Positions 1-7,361 of a stretch of DNA of 12,328 bases are shown here, one piece after another (the stretch's first letter is position 1; every line of letters begins with the position of its first letter). The position numbers were made by a program, and so were the translations under genes. The notes beneath the pieces were generated by a model. That model ran no database searches, had not been told where the DNA came from, and saw only the letters and a list, made by a program, of their open reading frames with translations. Origin of the DNA: Oscillospiraceae bacterium (lineage in GTDB: Bacteria > Bacillota > Clostridia > Oscillospirales > Acutalibacteraceae); the NCBI GenBank assembly GCA_902796535.1, contig CADBPL010000040.1, positions 1-12,328 on the forward strand, given 5' to 3'.

Positions 1-1889
1 CCGTCATCGGCGTAGGCGGTGAAATACATCGGTTTGGCGCCGACGTTGAGCTTCCCGCTCCAGCGCACGGTGAAGTAATCGGAAACAGACAATCCGTTCG
101 GCGCATCGTAAACCCAGTCGAAGTTGATGCGTTCATCGTGCGTGACGAGCTCCGGTTCGCCGGAAAAGTCGGTGTTCGGGTAGAATTCGCCCTTCAGCCC
201 CGGTTTGCCGTCGCTGGTGAAGGTGTAATCCTCGCACGGCGGCGCGCCTTCGGCAATGGGCGCGACCAGAATGCTGTCCCCCAGCAAATACTCGTCGTTG
301 CGGCTCGCCTCAGCATATTGCGGATACGCAACGTCCAATCGACGCAGGAACGGCGTGCCGTTCTCATAATTTTCATGCGCCAGCTCATAAAAGATCGGCA
401 GCAGCCGGTAGCGCAGATCAACGTAGTTGTGCGTCACTGCCTCCGCCTTTTCGCCATAGAGCCACGGCATACGGGAATAGGGCTTGGTGCAGTGAACGCG
501 CATGATCGGTGAGAGCGCGCCGTACTGGATCCAGCGGATATATTGCTCGGGTGACACCTCCGCCGTGTGACCGCCGAGGTCGGAGCTGGTGTAGGGCAAA
601 AGCGCATTGGCGGACAGAAAAACCATGTTTTCCAGCTCATTTTGCAGGGAGGAGGCGGACGGCCCGATGTCGCCCGTCCACTGCAGCGTATAGCGGTGGG
701 CGGCCAGCTCGCTCTGATAATCATAATTGCCGTTGCCGATGCCGTCAACATTGGCCATGATCATCGGGCGGCGGGCGAAGCCGCCGGACGTGTTCTGCTC
801 ATAGTACTGCTGTGTGATCCACGCATAGGCATACATCCCCGTGACGTAACGGGAAAGCTCCTCGTCAACGGGGTTGACCGTCGTCCACCAGTTGCGGTCA
901 TACCACCAAAAGTCCAGCCCTTTGTCAAGAATTTTGGTCAGGTTTTTGTTGCGGTAATAGATCTCAAACGGTTCAAGCAGGTTTTTGTTGCCGAGCGTCG
1001 GCTCCGGGTGATCGTTGAACACAAGCGAAACGCCTTGGGCGTGAACGTCTTTGGCAAAGCGCTTAAAGTTCGGGAAGTGGGAGCGGCTGATGGTGTAGCC
1101 CGTGCCGCGGTTGTTGATCTGCTGCCGCCAGTCGGTGTCGATGACCAGCACGTCCAGCGGATAGCCTCGCTCATCATAATCGCTGATCTGCTGTCTGGCG
1201 GTTTTTTCGGTGTATTCATAATAACGCGAATCCCAGAAGCCCAGCAGGTTGAGCGAAATCATTTCACTTTTGCCCGTCAGGTCGGTGAAATCTTTGGTGA
1301 ACGCGGCATAGTCGCCGCCGGGCAGGAACACGAACACATCCTGCGCCTTATTGTCAAGATCCCAGCCGTTGTAAGGCGTGGTGGAGGCAAAAACGGAATA
1401 GCCCGCCTCGGAGGGAATGACGCGCGGATTGTCGGTGAACGACCACGCCTTCAGCTCGTCAGAGGGCGAGGGCAGCACGACCTTGGTGTTTGTGTCGGCT
1501 TCAAACCGCCATATGAGCCGCCCGCTGCCGTCGGTGATATAGCAGCCCTTGACGCTTTCGGCGTTTTGCGGCACATAGACGGTGAAGCGGTCGGTTTTGA
1601 TCACGCGGCAGCCGTTCGCTGTGCTTTCGGTGAAGGCGACCTTGTCCCATCCGGTGCGCTTTTCCACTGTGAAGGACGGCCGGTTTTCAAACCCCTTCGG
1701 CCCCTGTGCTTCAATGCGCACGAGCGTGTCGCGCAGCAGCTGCACGCGTACCCTGCCTTCGGTCACGCTGACAGGCTGCCCTTCGGCATAATCCATCGGG
1801 TGATAATCGACCTTCTGCCCGAACAGGCCGAACAGGATCGACAGCAGCATTAAAATTGGCGCGATGTTTTTTGTCATATTTATCGCCAT
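1..1889 (-). CDS. Secreted GH31 family alpha-glycosidase with C-terminal PA14 domain (3' end cut by window)
   Basis: A retaining alpha-glycosidase of family GH31, probably exported and acting on alpha-linked glycans outside the cell. About 629 codons are visible; the gene runs off the window start. After a hydrophobic N-terminus (MTKNIAPILMLLSILFGLFG) come a beta-sandwich and the (beta/alpha)8 barrel. The likely nucleophile is Asp331 in FWWYDRNWW and the likely acid/base is Asp407 in QWTGDIGPS. The following SDLGGH and RWIQYGALSPIMRVH stretches are typical of GH31. Residues from about 564 (GLKGEFYPNTDF) begin a PA14 domain, often carbohydrate-binding. The nucleophile is followed by RNW, not the MNE of classical alpha-glucosidases, so the substrate is open. 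Numbering uses ATG 1889; ATG 1877 and GTG 1907 are in-frame alternatives and a TGA closes the frame upstream. ATG 1889 is preferred because the leader hairpin ends directly before it. It is the third gene after the isomerase-like and GH5 genes. Confidence 0.9.
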   Translation of the reverse strand, partial: MAINMTKNIAPILMLLSILFGLFGQKVDYHPMDYAEGQPVSVTEGRVRVQLLRDTLVRIEAQGPKGFENRPSFTVEKRTGWDKVAFTESTANGCRVIKTDRFTVYVPQNAESVKGCYITDGSGRLIWRFEADTNTKVVLPSPSDELKAWSFTDNPRVIPSEAGYSVFASTTPYNGWDLDNKAQDVFVFLPGGDYAAFTKDFTDLTGKSEMISLNLLGFWDSRYYEYTEKTARQQISDYDERGYPLDVLVIDTDWRQQINNRGTGYTISRSHFPNFKRFAKDVHAQGVSLVFNDHPEPTLGNKNLLEPFEIYYRNKNLTKILDKGLDFWWYDRNWWTTVNPVDEELSRYVTGMYAYAWITQQYYEQNTSGGFARRPMIMANVDGIGNGNYDYQSELAAHRYTLQWTGDIGPSASSLQNELENMVFLSANALLPYTSSDLGGHTAEVSPEQYIRWIQYGALSPIMRVHCTKPYSRMPWLYGEKAEAVTHNYVDLRYRLLPIFYELAHENYENGTPFLRRLDVAYPQYAEASRNDEYLLGDSILVAPIAEGAPPCEDYTFTSDGKPGLKGEFYPNTDFSGEPELVTHDERINFDWVYDAPNGLSVSDYFTVRWSGKLNVGAKPMYFTAYADD

Positions 1890-1955
1890 GCGATTCAGAA
1901 TTCGCACAAAATGAGATAATAAATCTCACCCTTATGCCCGAATCGCGCCTCCTTT
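1890..1955 (-). promoter_or_regulatory. Shine-Dalgarno separated from start codon by a hairpin (structured GH31 leader)
   Basis: On the minus strand a perfect AAAGGAGG (1955-1948) is followed after one base by GCGATTC (1946-1940). Its exact complement GAATCGC (1896-1890) ends directly before ATG 1889. Three more pairs (G-U, G-C, G-U) continue the stem inward, and an inner TGAGAT/ATCTCA stem (1928-1923 with 1917-1912, five-base loop) caps it. Unfolded, the ribosome site is 58 bases from the ATG, too far to serve it; folded, it sits beside the start codon. No well-spaced ATG, GTG or TTG lies nearer to the ribosome site. The base pairing is seen; its role in initiation is inference by analogy with phage T4 gene 38, where a hairpin joins the ribosome site to the AUG. 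Confidence 0.6.
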
Positions 1956-1981
1956 CTGATTTTTCACGTTATTCACTCCGA

Positions 1982-3349
1982 TCAGGTAAACAGAACGACG
2001 ATGAGCTCAACGACCATTTTGAACCATCGAACGATCCTTTTGTAAAGCCTTGAGAAAGCGTTGTCCTGCGGTGGCTCCGCGCTCTTGCCGTCGGGCAGGA
2101 AGGGGAGAACCTCTTCATCCAGATGTCCGCTGTAAAACCTGCCGCCGTCGGTTGCCATTGCGCCCCATTTTGCGGCAATCTCGTCAAAGCTGTCCTTTTC
2201 GGGGTCGACGATCAGGCTGTCCTCGACCGAACCGTAGATGAACCAGTCCGCCCATGCGGCCCAGCTGTTGTAGCCCTTCCACGTCCACACAGTCCAGTTG
2301 ACGCCCTCAGCTTCATAGAGCGTGAGAATATCCGAAACAGTGCAGGTCACTTCACTGTCCTTGGTTTCGGCGGTGGGATGAAACTCTCCGGCATAAAGCG
2401 GCACGTTGTATTTCAGCGCCCTTGAGGCGTCGATTCGCGCCTGAAACCCGTCGATTTTTGAATTGTATTGATGCAGCTGATAAACCACGTCCGTCCAGCC
2501 CATTTTTGACGGCCGCGGCAGCTTGCCGATATCCCAGGTGCCCATCATGCAGATCACGCGAGAGGGATCTTTGGCGCGGATGGCACGGTAAGCGTCGTCA
2601 TAAAAAGCGTTGAGCATTTTGTAATCGCGCTTTTGCATGGGAACGTCGCACAGCGGCTCATTGAGCAGGTCGAACATGGCAATGGCCGGGTCGCCCGCGT
2701 AGCGCTCTGCGATGAGCGACCAGATCTCCAGCGCCTGCGCACGGTAGGCTTCGCCCTGTTCTGTTTTGTCAAAAAAGTGGAAATTGTCCTTTTGGCCGCA
2801 GTGATCCTGCGCGCCCTGACAGCCGTTCACGCCGTGAAAATCAAGAATGGCGTAAAGGCCGTATTTCCGGCACAGCTCCACGGCCTGATCCAGTAAAGAA
2901 AAATCTTTTTCGCCTTTTTCATTCAAGAGCCACGTGCCGTTGTCGTCGCTTTGAAAATTGCGGTACCAAAACGGGATACGCACGCAGTTGAAGCCCATGC
3001 CGGCGATCGAGGCAAAGTCGTATTCGGTGATCCAGTTGTTCCGGTAAATCTGATAAAGCTCGCCTGCTTTTTCGGCGCCGAAGCGCTCGGTCAGCGTTTC
3101 CAGCGTCCAGTGGTCGCCCCGTTTTCCGTTGTCGGCAGGGCAGAACCAATCCTCCTGAATGAGCCAGCCGCCTAAATTCACGCCGCGCAGACGAACCTCT
3201 CTGCCCGCTGCGTTGACGAGCCGCTCGCCCTCGGTTTTCAGTGCGTCGGCAGCCGTGATGCCCACGGCGACGCCGTCCTGCGCGAAGGCGAAAGCGAACG
3301 AGCCGGACAGCAGCGCCAGACAAAGCAGCAGAGCCGTGAGTTTTTTCAT
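1982..3349 (-). CDS. Secreted GH5-like beta-glycosidase (glucanase/cellulase superfamily)
   Basis: A 455-residue exported hydrolase of the GH5 (clan GH-A) type. The start at 3349 follows CAGGAGGG with good spacing, and a signal peptide covers about residues 1-23, ending AFAFA. The motif RGVNLGGWL (55-63) resembles the exo-1,3-beta-glucanase branch of GH5, and HGVNG and LHQYN match conserved barrel positions. The acid/base is probably Glu231 in LLNEP and the nucleophile Glu322 in YAGEFHP; WTWKGYN supplies the strand-8 tryptophan. A beta-glucan substrate is suggested by family resemblance but not shown. The last 27 residues (from DNAFSRLYKRIVRWF) form a basic and aromatic helix unrelated to the barrel, similar to tails on two other proteins here. 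It lies 49 bases after the isomerase-like gene and 92 before the GH31 gene, the same operon. A longer reading frame reaches 3448, but that part overlaps the upstream gene and precedes the signal peptide. Confidence 0.9.
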   Translation of the reverse strand: MKKLTALLLCLALLSGSFAFAFAQDGVAVGITAADALKTEGERLVNAAGREVRLRGVNLGGWLIQEDWFCPADNGKRGDHWTLETLTERFGAEKAGELYQIYRNNWITEYDFASIAGMGFNCVRIPFWYRNFQSDDNGTWLLNEKGEKDFSLLDQAVELCRKYGLYAILDFHGVNGCQGAQDHCGQKDNFHFFDKTEQGEAYRAQALEIWSLIAERYAGDPAIAMFDLLNEPLCDVPMQKRDYKMLNAFYDDAYRAIRAKDPSRVICMMGTWDIGKLPRPSKMGWTDVVYQLHQYNSKIDGFQARIDASRALKYNVPLYAGEFHPTAETKDSEVTCTVSDILTLYEAEGVNWTVWTWKGYNSWAAWADWFIYGSVEDSLIVDPEKDSFDEIAAKWGAMATDGGRFYSGHLDEEVLPFLPDGKSAEPPQDNAFSRLYKRIVRWFKMVVELIVVLFT

Positions 3350-3398
3350 GTTGAACCCTCCTGTGAAAATGATTCGGTTTTTCATCGTGCGCGACGAA

Positions 3399-4325
3399 TT
3401 ACTCGACCGGGATGCCGTAGGTCGTGAGCATCCATCGGCCGATCTCATACATGACAGCTAACTGCTTTTGCTGAATCGAAAGCGGCGGGTCAGCCAGCCG
3501 GTCGCCTTCCAGCACGTTCCGCCGATAGTTCGGCCAGGCGTTATGCCGCCGCAGGGTGTTGCTGCCCTCAAACGTAAAGTCGCCCCGATAGCCTGCCTGC
3601 ACAAGCCCGCACAAAACCCGGTCAAAATTGGTGGTGCCCGCCATAGGCATTACATGGGAATCCTCGTTGCCGTAATTGTCCTGCACGTGCAGGGCGCGCA
3701 GTTCGCCGCCCATGGCAAGAATATCGTCATATTGGTTTTGTCCCTGCACGTTGGCGTGCCCGATATCCCAGCACAGGTGCAGCCGAGGCATCCCGGCCGC
3801 TTCGACAAATTCGCGCATTTCCCGCCCCGTGCGCAGGTAGTATTCCGGGTTCCACGCCGAAGCGCTGTTTTCGATCAGCAGATCGACGCCGTGCTTTTCA
3901 GCATCCGGCGCAAAAATGCGGCAAAACGCGATATTCTCGCGCAAAAATTCGCGCGGCGTGCCGCCGGGCACGCTCTGCGCGTGGATGACGGTGTGGGGAA
4001 TGCCGAGCATGGCGCAGGCCTCAATGGAGCGCCGCGTGGCCAGCAGCAGCGCGTCGCGCGCTTCGCCGTCAACGAAATGCTGTCCGTCCGGCGAATGCGC
4101 CTGCACAAAGTCAAAGCCCTCTTCTGCGGCAATCCGCGCGGCGGCTTCGATCTCATGCTTCCAGCTGTCGCCCGGCGCCAGCCAGGGGGAACCGGGGTAG
4201 ATGATCTCATACATGGACAAATCGAGGTGTTTAAAGCCCGTCGCCTTCATCGCGCGAATTGGCGCGGCAACGCTTTTTTCGGCAAAATAGGGGGCGAGAT
4301 CGCCCGTCGTGGTGGCAAGTCGCAT
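3399..4325 (-). CDS. Sugar phosphate isomerase/epimerase-like protein (xylose isomerase-like TIM barrel)
   Basis: A 308-residue cytoplasmic protein of the xylose isomerase-like TIM-barrel (AP endonuclease 2) superfamily, with no signal peptide. The four expected metal ligands are visible: Glu152 in LLIENSA, Asp187 in CWDIGHAN, His213 in LHVQDN and Glu253 in FEGS; His190 is also conserved. Members isomerise or epimerise sugars or related metabolites using a divalent metal; which one cannot be read from sequence. As first gene of an operon with two secreted glycosidases it probably processes a sugar they release. The start at 4325 has AGAAGGG upstream, and the promoter gives a short leader of about 27 bases. 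The length matches the family and nothing looks damaged. Confidence 0.87.
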   Translation of the reverse strand: MRLATTTGDLAPYFAEKSVAAPIRAMKATGFKHLDLSMYEIIYPGSPWLAPGDSWKHEIEAAARIAAEEGFDFVQAHSPDGQHFVDGEARDALLLATRRSIEACAMLGIPHTVIHAQSVPGGTPREFLRENIAFCRIFAPDAEKHGVDLLIENSASAWNPEYYLRTGREMREFVEAAGMPRLHLCWDIGHANVQGQNQYDDILAMGGELRALHVQDNYGNEDSHVMPMAGTTNFDRVLCGLVQAGYRGDFTFEGSNTLRRHNAWPNYRRNVLEGDRLADPPLSIQQKQLAVMYEIGRWMLTTYGIPVE

Positions 4326-4358
4326 CGGCAGCCCTTCTTTCGGTCAGATCTTTCTTTC

Positions 4359-4387
4359 AGTATACAGAACCGAGCGGGCAGATGCAA
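4359..4387 (-). promoter_or_regulatory. Sigma-A-type promoter of the isomerase-GH5-GH31 operon
   Basis: Read on the minus strand, TTGCAT (4387-4382), a 17-base spacer and TATACT (4364-4359) form a -35/-10 pair. Transcription would begin near 4352. The -10 is strong (5 of 6 to TATAAT) and the -35 weak, so an activator may be needed. It is back to back with the plus-strand promoter. Confidence 0.6.
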
Positions 4388-4422
4388 TAAAAATTTTTAA
4401 TATTATTGCTAAAAATTCAGCA
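4388..4422. promoter_or_regulatory. AT-rich palindromic segment between divergent promoters
   Basis: A perfect 12-base palindrome TAAAAATTTTTA (4388-4399) is followed by TGCT-N8-AGCA (4407-4422). Both lie between the two divergent -35 boxes, where a shared regulator could bind. The symmetry is seen; being an operator is inference, and AT-rich DNA makes such palindromes easily by chance. Confidence 0.3.
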
Positions 4423-4427
4423 TAGTG

Positions 4428-4457
4428 TTGAAAAACCGTGAGCAGGTGTGCTACAAT
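4428..4457 (+). promoter_or_regulatory. Sigma-A-type promoter with extended -10 for the metallophosphoesterase operon
   Basis: TTGAAA (4428-4433) and TACAAT (4452-4457) are 18 bases apart, each 5 of 6 to consensus. TG stands one base before the -10, making it an extended -10. Transcription would start near 4464, about 40 bases before the ATG. This is the best promoter in the window. Confidence 0.7.
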
Positions 4458-4505
4458 AAGCCCAAAGAAACCGGCGCTTTTTATTTTAATCAAGGAGGAT
4501 CAACC

Positions 4506-5546
4506 ATGGCCCTGAAAACCTTTGTGAAAATCGTCAGTCTGTTCCTGATGCTCGTGATGTTTTTGACCTCGCCCCTCGGGCTGCTCATCGGAAAAAAAGA
4601 AGCGAGGATCGCGCCCGAAAAGGAAAACTGCATCGTCAGCTTTGCAGCCATCTCCGATATGCACCTGCGCGGCAACTTCAAGCCGATTTTTCAGGGAATG
4701 CTGGAGCTTGGCCTGCGCGACATGGAAAACGCAAAAGAAAAGCTCGACGCCGTCGCCTTTGTGGGCGATATTACCGACCATGGCGATTTTGACCAGTGGG
4801 ACGTTTTTGCAGACGCTGTTTCCCGGTATGATATTGCGAAAAACAAGCTCGTGGTCGTGGGCAACCATGACACATGGGGCCCGAACCGCGACGAGTTCGA
4901 TAACCCTCAGGACGGTGTGAAGCCGACCTTTATCCGCTATAACAAGCTCATTGCCAATCGCGACATTACCGAAATGTATTATTCCGCCATCATCAACAGC
5001 TGCTATTTCATTGCGCTGGGGTCGGAAGAGGATCACGTGAGCGCCTATCTGAGCGACGCGCAGCTGCAGTGGTTTGCCGCCGAAATGGAAAAAGCGGCGG
5101 CCACCGGCCTGCCCATCTTCGTGTTTTTGCACCAGCCCATCAACGGCACCCACGGCCTGCCCTACAACTGGGAGCTGAAAAAGGACGATCCGCCGGATGA
5201 GGGCGGCATCGGCGATCAGTCTGAACAGGTCGTGGACATCCTTCGGCAATATGACAATGTGTTCTACGTCAGCGGCCATATTCACTCGGGCTTCAAAAAC
5301 GCCGACAGCAAAATCGGCGTGAAGTACGGCAGCGTTGAAACCATCGAAAACAACAACGGCAACCCCATTACGCTGATCAACCTGCCTTCCTATATGTATT
5401 TTGATTTTATCCGCGGCTCCCATCTTGTCAACGGCTGCGGCTGGGTGGTCGAGGTCTATGACGGTGAAGTGCTCGTGCGCGCCAGAAATTTTGCCACGGG
5501 CACCTGGCTTACCCGCTTTGATCAAACCGTGACGCTGGTCAAATAA
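4506..5546 (+). CDS. Secreted calcineurin-like metallophosphoesterase
   Basis: A 346-residue phosphoesterase with the complete two-metal calcineurin-like site: Asp51 and His53 in SDMH, GDITDHG (87-93), GNHD (119-122), His209 in LHQP and GHIH (257-260). Members hydrolyse phosphomonoesters or diesters with two metal ions. A hydrophobic segment at about residues 6-29 (FVKIVSLFLMLVMFLTSPLG) is an export signal or membrane anchor without a lipobox, so the enzyme probably works outside the membrane. The start at 4506 follows AAGGAGG with ideal spacing; a longer frame to 4425 would begin upstream of the transcription start and is rejected. It is first in a run with a glycosidase-like gene six bases downstream. 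A substrate such as a phosphorylated glycan or cell-wall polymer is a guess from context. Confidence 0.9.
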   Translation: MALKTFVKIVSLFLMLVMFLTSPLGLLIGKKEARIAPEKENCIVSFAAISDMHLRGNFKPIFQGMLELGLRDMENAKEKLDAVAFVGDITDHGDFDQWDVFADAVSRYDIAKNKLVVVGNHDTWGPNRDEFDNPQDGVKPTFIRYNKLIANRDITEMYYSAIINSCYFIALGSEEDHVSAYLSDAQLQWFAAEMEKAAATGLPIFVFLHQPINGTHGLPYNWELKKDDPPDEGGIGDQSEQVVDILRQYDNVFYVSGHIHSGFKNADSKIGVKYGSVETIENNNGNPITLINLPSYMYFDFIRGSHLVNGCGWVVEVYDGEVLVRARNFATGTWLTRFDQTVTLVK

Positions 5547-5552
5547 TCGAAA

Positions 5553-6782
5553 ATGGATAAAAAAAGATTGCTTTCTCTGTTCCTTTCTTCCGCTTTGCTT
5601 TTGACCTCCCTTCCGCTTTCCGCTGCGCGGGCGCAGACAGCCGGCGTTCAGCGGGAAGAAATACAGCGGCAGGTCGAGCAGTATAACTATATCATCGGCG
5701 CCAACGCCTTTGACCCGGGCTATCAATTCACAGAGAAAGACCCGCTCATTGAAATGGCGGATGAGATCATAGCCTGGGGCTCCAACCTCATTAAGTTCAA
5801 CGCGCGGAATGATACCGGGCTGGTCGACCGGGTGCTTGAAGGCCGCGATTTTACGTATGTGTTCATGTGGTTCTGCTCAAGCGGCGCGTTCCGCGACGGT
5901 TACAGCGAAGCCGAAGCCCGCGCGGATTATGACGCTTTTTATGCGTTCACCAAAAAGCTGCTGCAAACCTACAACGGCACCGGCAAGCAGTTCTTTCTCG
6001 GCCATTGGGAGGGCGACTGGTATTATCTTGAGGATAAGACGCAGCAAACCGTCGGCGACACGGTGACGCAGGGCATGATCGCATGGCTGAACAACCGCCA
6101 AAAGGCCGTGGACGACGCCAGGCGGGATACGCCGCATGAAAATGTTTTTGTCTGGCATTATCTGGAATTGAACCGGCCGGTGGACGCGATCCGATACGGT
6201 TATGACCGCGTGGTCAACCGCGTGCTGCCGTTTACGAATGTGGATTATGTGTCGTACTCCGCCTATGATTCCAAAAACGGCTCCACCCGAATGATCCGCA
6301 AAACTGTAGATTACATCTATCAAAACCTGCCGGAAAAGGGGGGCGTTCCCGGCCCGCGCGTGCTGATCGGGGAAATTGCGGAACCCGCCGTAAGCTTTGA
6401 CTATAACGACAAAAAATACAGCAGCGCCAACCTGAGAATCATGGCAAAATATCTGCAAAGCGATATTGCGTTTTGCCTGTATTGGGAGATGTACTGCAAT
6501 GAAAAGCGGGAGGACGGCAGCCAAAACGGATACTGGCTGATCGATTCAAGCGGCAGCAAAACGAGGCTGTATCAGGAATTGCAGGAAATGTACCGCGACG
6601 GAAAAGAATATGTGGAACGCTTTGCGCAAAAGAACGGCAGAGTTCCGGATAACCGGGAATACCGAAGCTATTTGCTGCAGCGCCCGGTGTTCCTGAAAGC
6701 CAGACTCGGCGTTTTCTTTGCGGATATCTGGTATGAGATTCGGACTGCCTTTGTAAAGCTTGTCGATTTGTTTCGTCAATAA
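5553..6782 (+). CDS. Secreted protein of unknown family, likely TIM-barrel glycosidase
   Basis: A 409-residue protein that I cannot assign to a named family. A signal peptide covers about residues 1-28 (KKRLLSLFLSSALLLTSLPLSAARA). The rest reads like a clan GH-A barrel: IIGANAF (47-53), a Glu in FLGHWEGDW (Glu153), HYLELN (202-207), VDYVSYSAYD, then Glu274 in VLIGEIAEP and Trp311-Glu in CLYWEMYCN at the expected strand 7-8 places. Glu153 and Glu274 are candidate acid/base and nucleophile, but this is inference. The C-terminus (VFFADIWYEIRTAFVKLVDLF) is an aromatic/basic helix like the GH5 tail. The ATG follows the previous stop by six bases and has no recognisable ribosome site, so it probably depends on translational coupling to the phosphoesterase. 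The two products may work on the same extracellular polymer. Confidence 0.72.
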   Translation: MDKKRLLSLFLSSALLLTSLPLSAARAQTAGVQREEIQRQVEQYNYIIGANAFDPGYQFTEKDPLIEMADEIIAWGSNLIKFNARNDTGLVDRVLEGRDFTYVFMWFCSSGAFRDGYSEAEARADYDAFYAFTKKLLQTYNGTGKQFFLGHWEGDWYYLEDKTQQTVGDTVTQGMIAWLNNRQKAVDDARRDTPHENVFVWHYLELNRPVDAIRYGYDRVVNRVLPFTNVDYVSYSAYDSKNGSTRMIRKTVDYIYQNLPEKGGVPGPRVLIGEIAEPAVSFDYNDKKYSSANLRIMAKYLQSDIAFCLYWEMYCNEKREDGSQNGYWLIDSSGSKTRLYQELQEMYRDGKEYVERFAQKNGRVPDNREYRSYLLQRPVFLKARLGVFFADIWYEIRTAFVKLVDLFRQ

Positions 6783-6809
6783 TGCAAAAGATATACAGGA
6801 GGAGAGAAA

Positions 6810-7328
6810 ATGAACGAAGTTTTGAAAAACCTGAAGGAGCGCAGAAGCTGCCGCTGCTATCTGCCGGATCCCATCCCGGAAAACGTGCTGGAGCAGATTC
6901 TGGAAGCCGGCACCTACGCGGCCACCGGCATGGGGCGGCAGGCGCCGATCATGATCGCGGTAACGGATCCTGTGATGCGGGATCGTCTTTCCGCCATGAA
7001 CGCTGCGATTATGGGCACGGACAGCGACCCGTTTTACGGCGCGCCGGTCGTGATCGTTGTGCTGGCGGATCGCAATGTGCGAACCTATCTGTATGACGGC
7101 AGTCTGGTCATGGGCAACCTGATGAACGCCGCGCACGCGCTGGGGATCGGGAGCTGCTGGATCCACCGCGCCAAAGAAGAATTTGACAGCGAAGAGGGCA
7201 AGCAGATTTTGCGGGATCTGGGGATCGAGGGCGATTATGAAGGAATCGGCCACTGCATTCTCGGGTATACTAACGGTGAATGCCGCCCTGCCGCACCGCG
7301 AAAGGAATCCTACATCTACCGGGTGTGA
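6810..7328 (+). CDS. Nitroreductase family FMN oxidoreductase
   Basis: A 172-residue cytoplasmic flavoprotein of the nitroreductase family. It has the N-terminal ERRSCRCY stretch (10-17) in place of the usual RRSxRxF phosphate-binding motif, AATGMGRQAPIMIAV (36-50), and GIGSCWIHRAKEEF near the C-terminal flavin site. Such proteins are FMN dimers that reduce nitro compounds, quinones or other acceptors with NAD(P)H; the true substrate is unknown. It is at the short end for the family but looks whole. The start follows ACAGGAGGAG with good spacing, 27 bases after the upstream gene and 33 before rubrerythrin. With no promoter in between, it is probably cotranscribed with both neighbours, and the pairing with rubrerythrin suggests a redox-stress role. 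Confidence 0.9.
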   Translation: MNEVLKNLKERRSCRCYLPDPIPENVLEQILEAGTYAATGMGRQAPIMIAVTDPVMRDRLSAMNAAIMGTDSDPFYGAPVVIVVLADRNVRTYLYDGSLVMGNLMNAAHALGIGSCWIHRAKEEFDSEEGKQILRDLGIEGDYEGIGHCILGYTNGECRPAAPRKESYIYRV

Positions 7329-7361
7329 TCAGAAGGCAAAAATTGAACGGAGGGAATTACC

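Noticed and set aside
567..1853. A 428-codon open frame on the plus strand
   Set aside because: It is antisense to the GH31 gene, which has coherent catalytic motifs; the plus-strand product shows no recognisable domain and comes from high-GC codon bias.
1711..1929. GTG start at 1929 as the true GH31 start followed by a frameshift
   Set aside because: It is 19 bases from the ribosome site, and its product (RFIISFCANSESHG) gives no signal peptide, whereas the hydrophobic export segment is in frame with ATG 1889/1877.
3468..4400. A 310-codon open frame on the plus strand
   Set aside because: It is antisense to the isomerase-like gene, crosses the promoter region and has no domain or ribosome site.
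4500..5726. A 408-codon open frame on the minus strand
   Set aside because: It is antisense to the metallophosphoesterase, whose metal-site motifs are complete; the antisense protein has no recognisable features.
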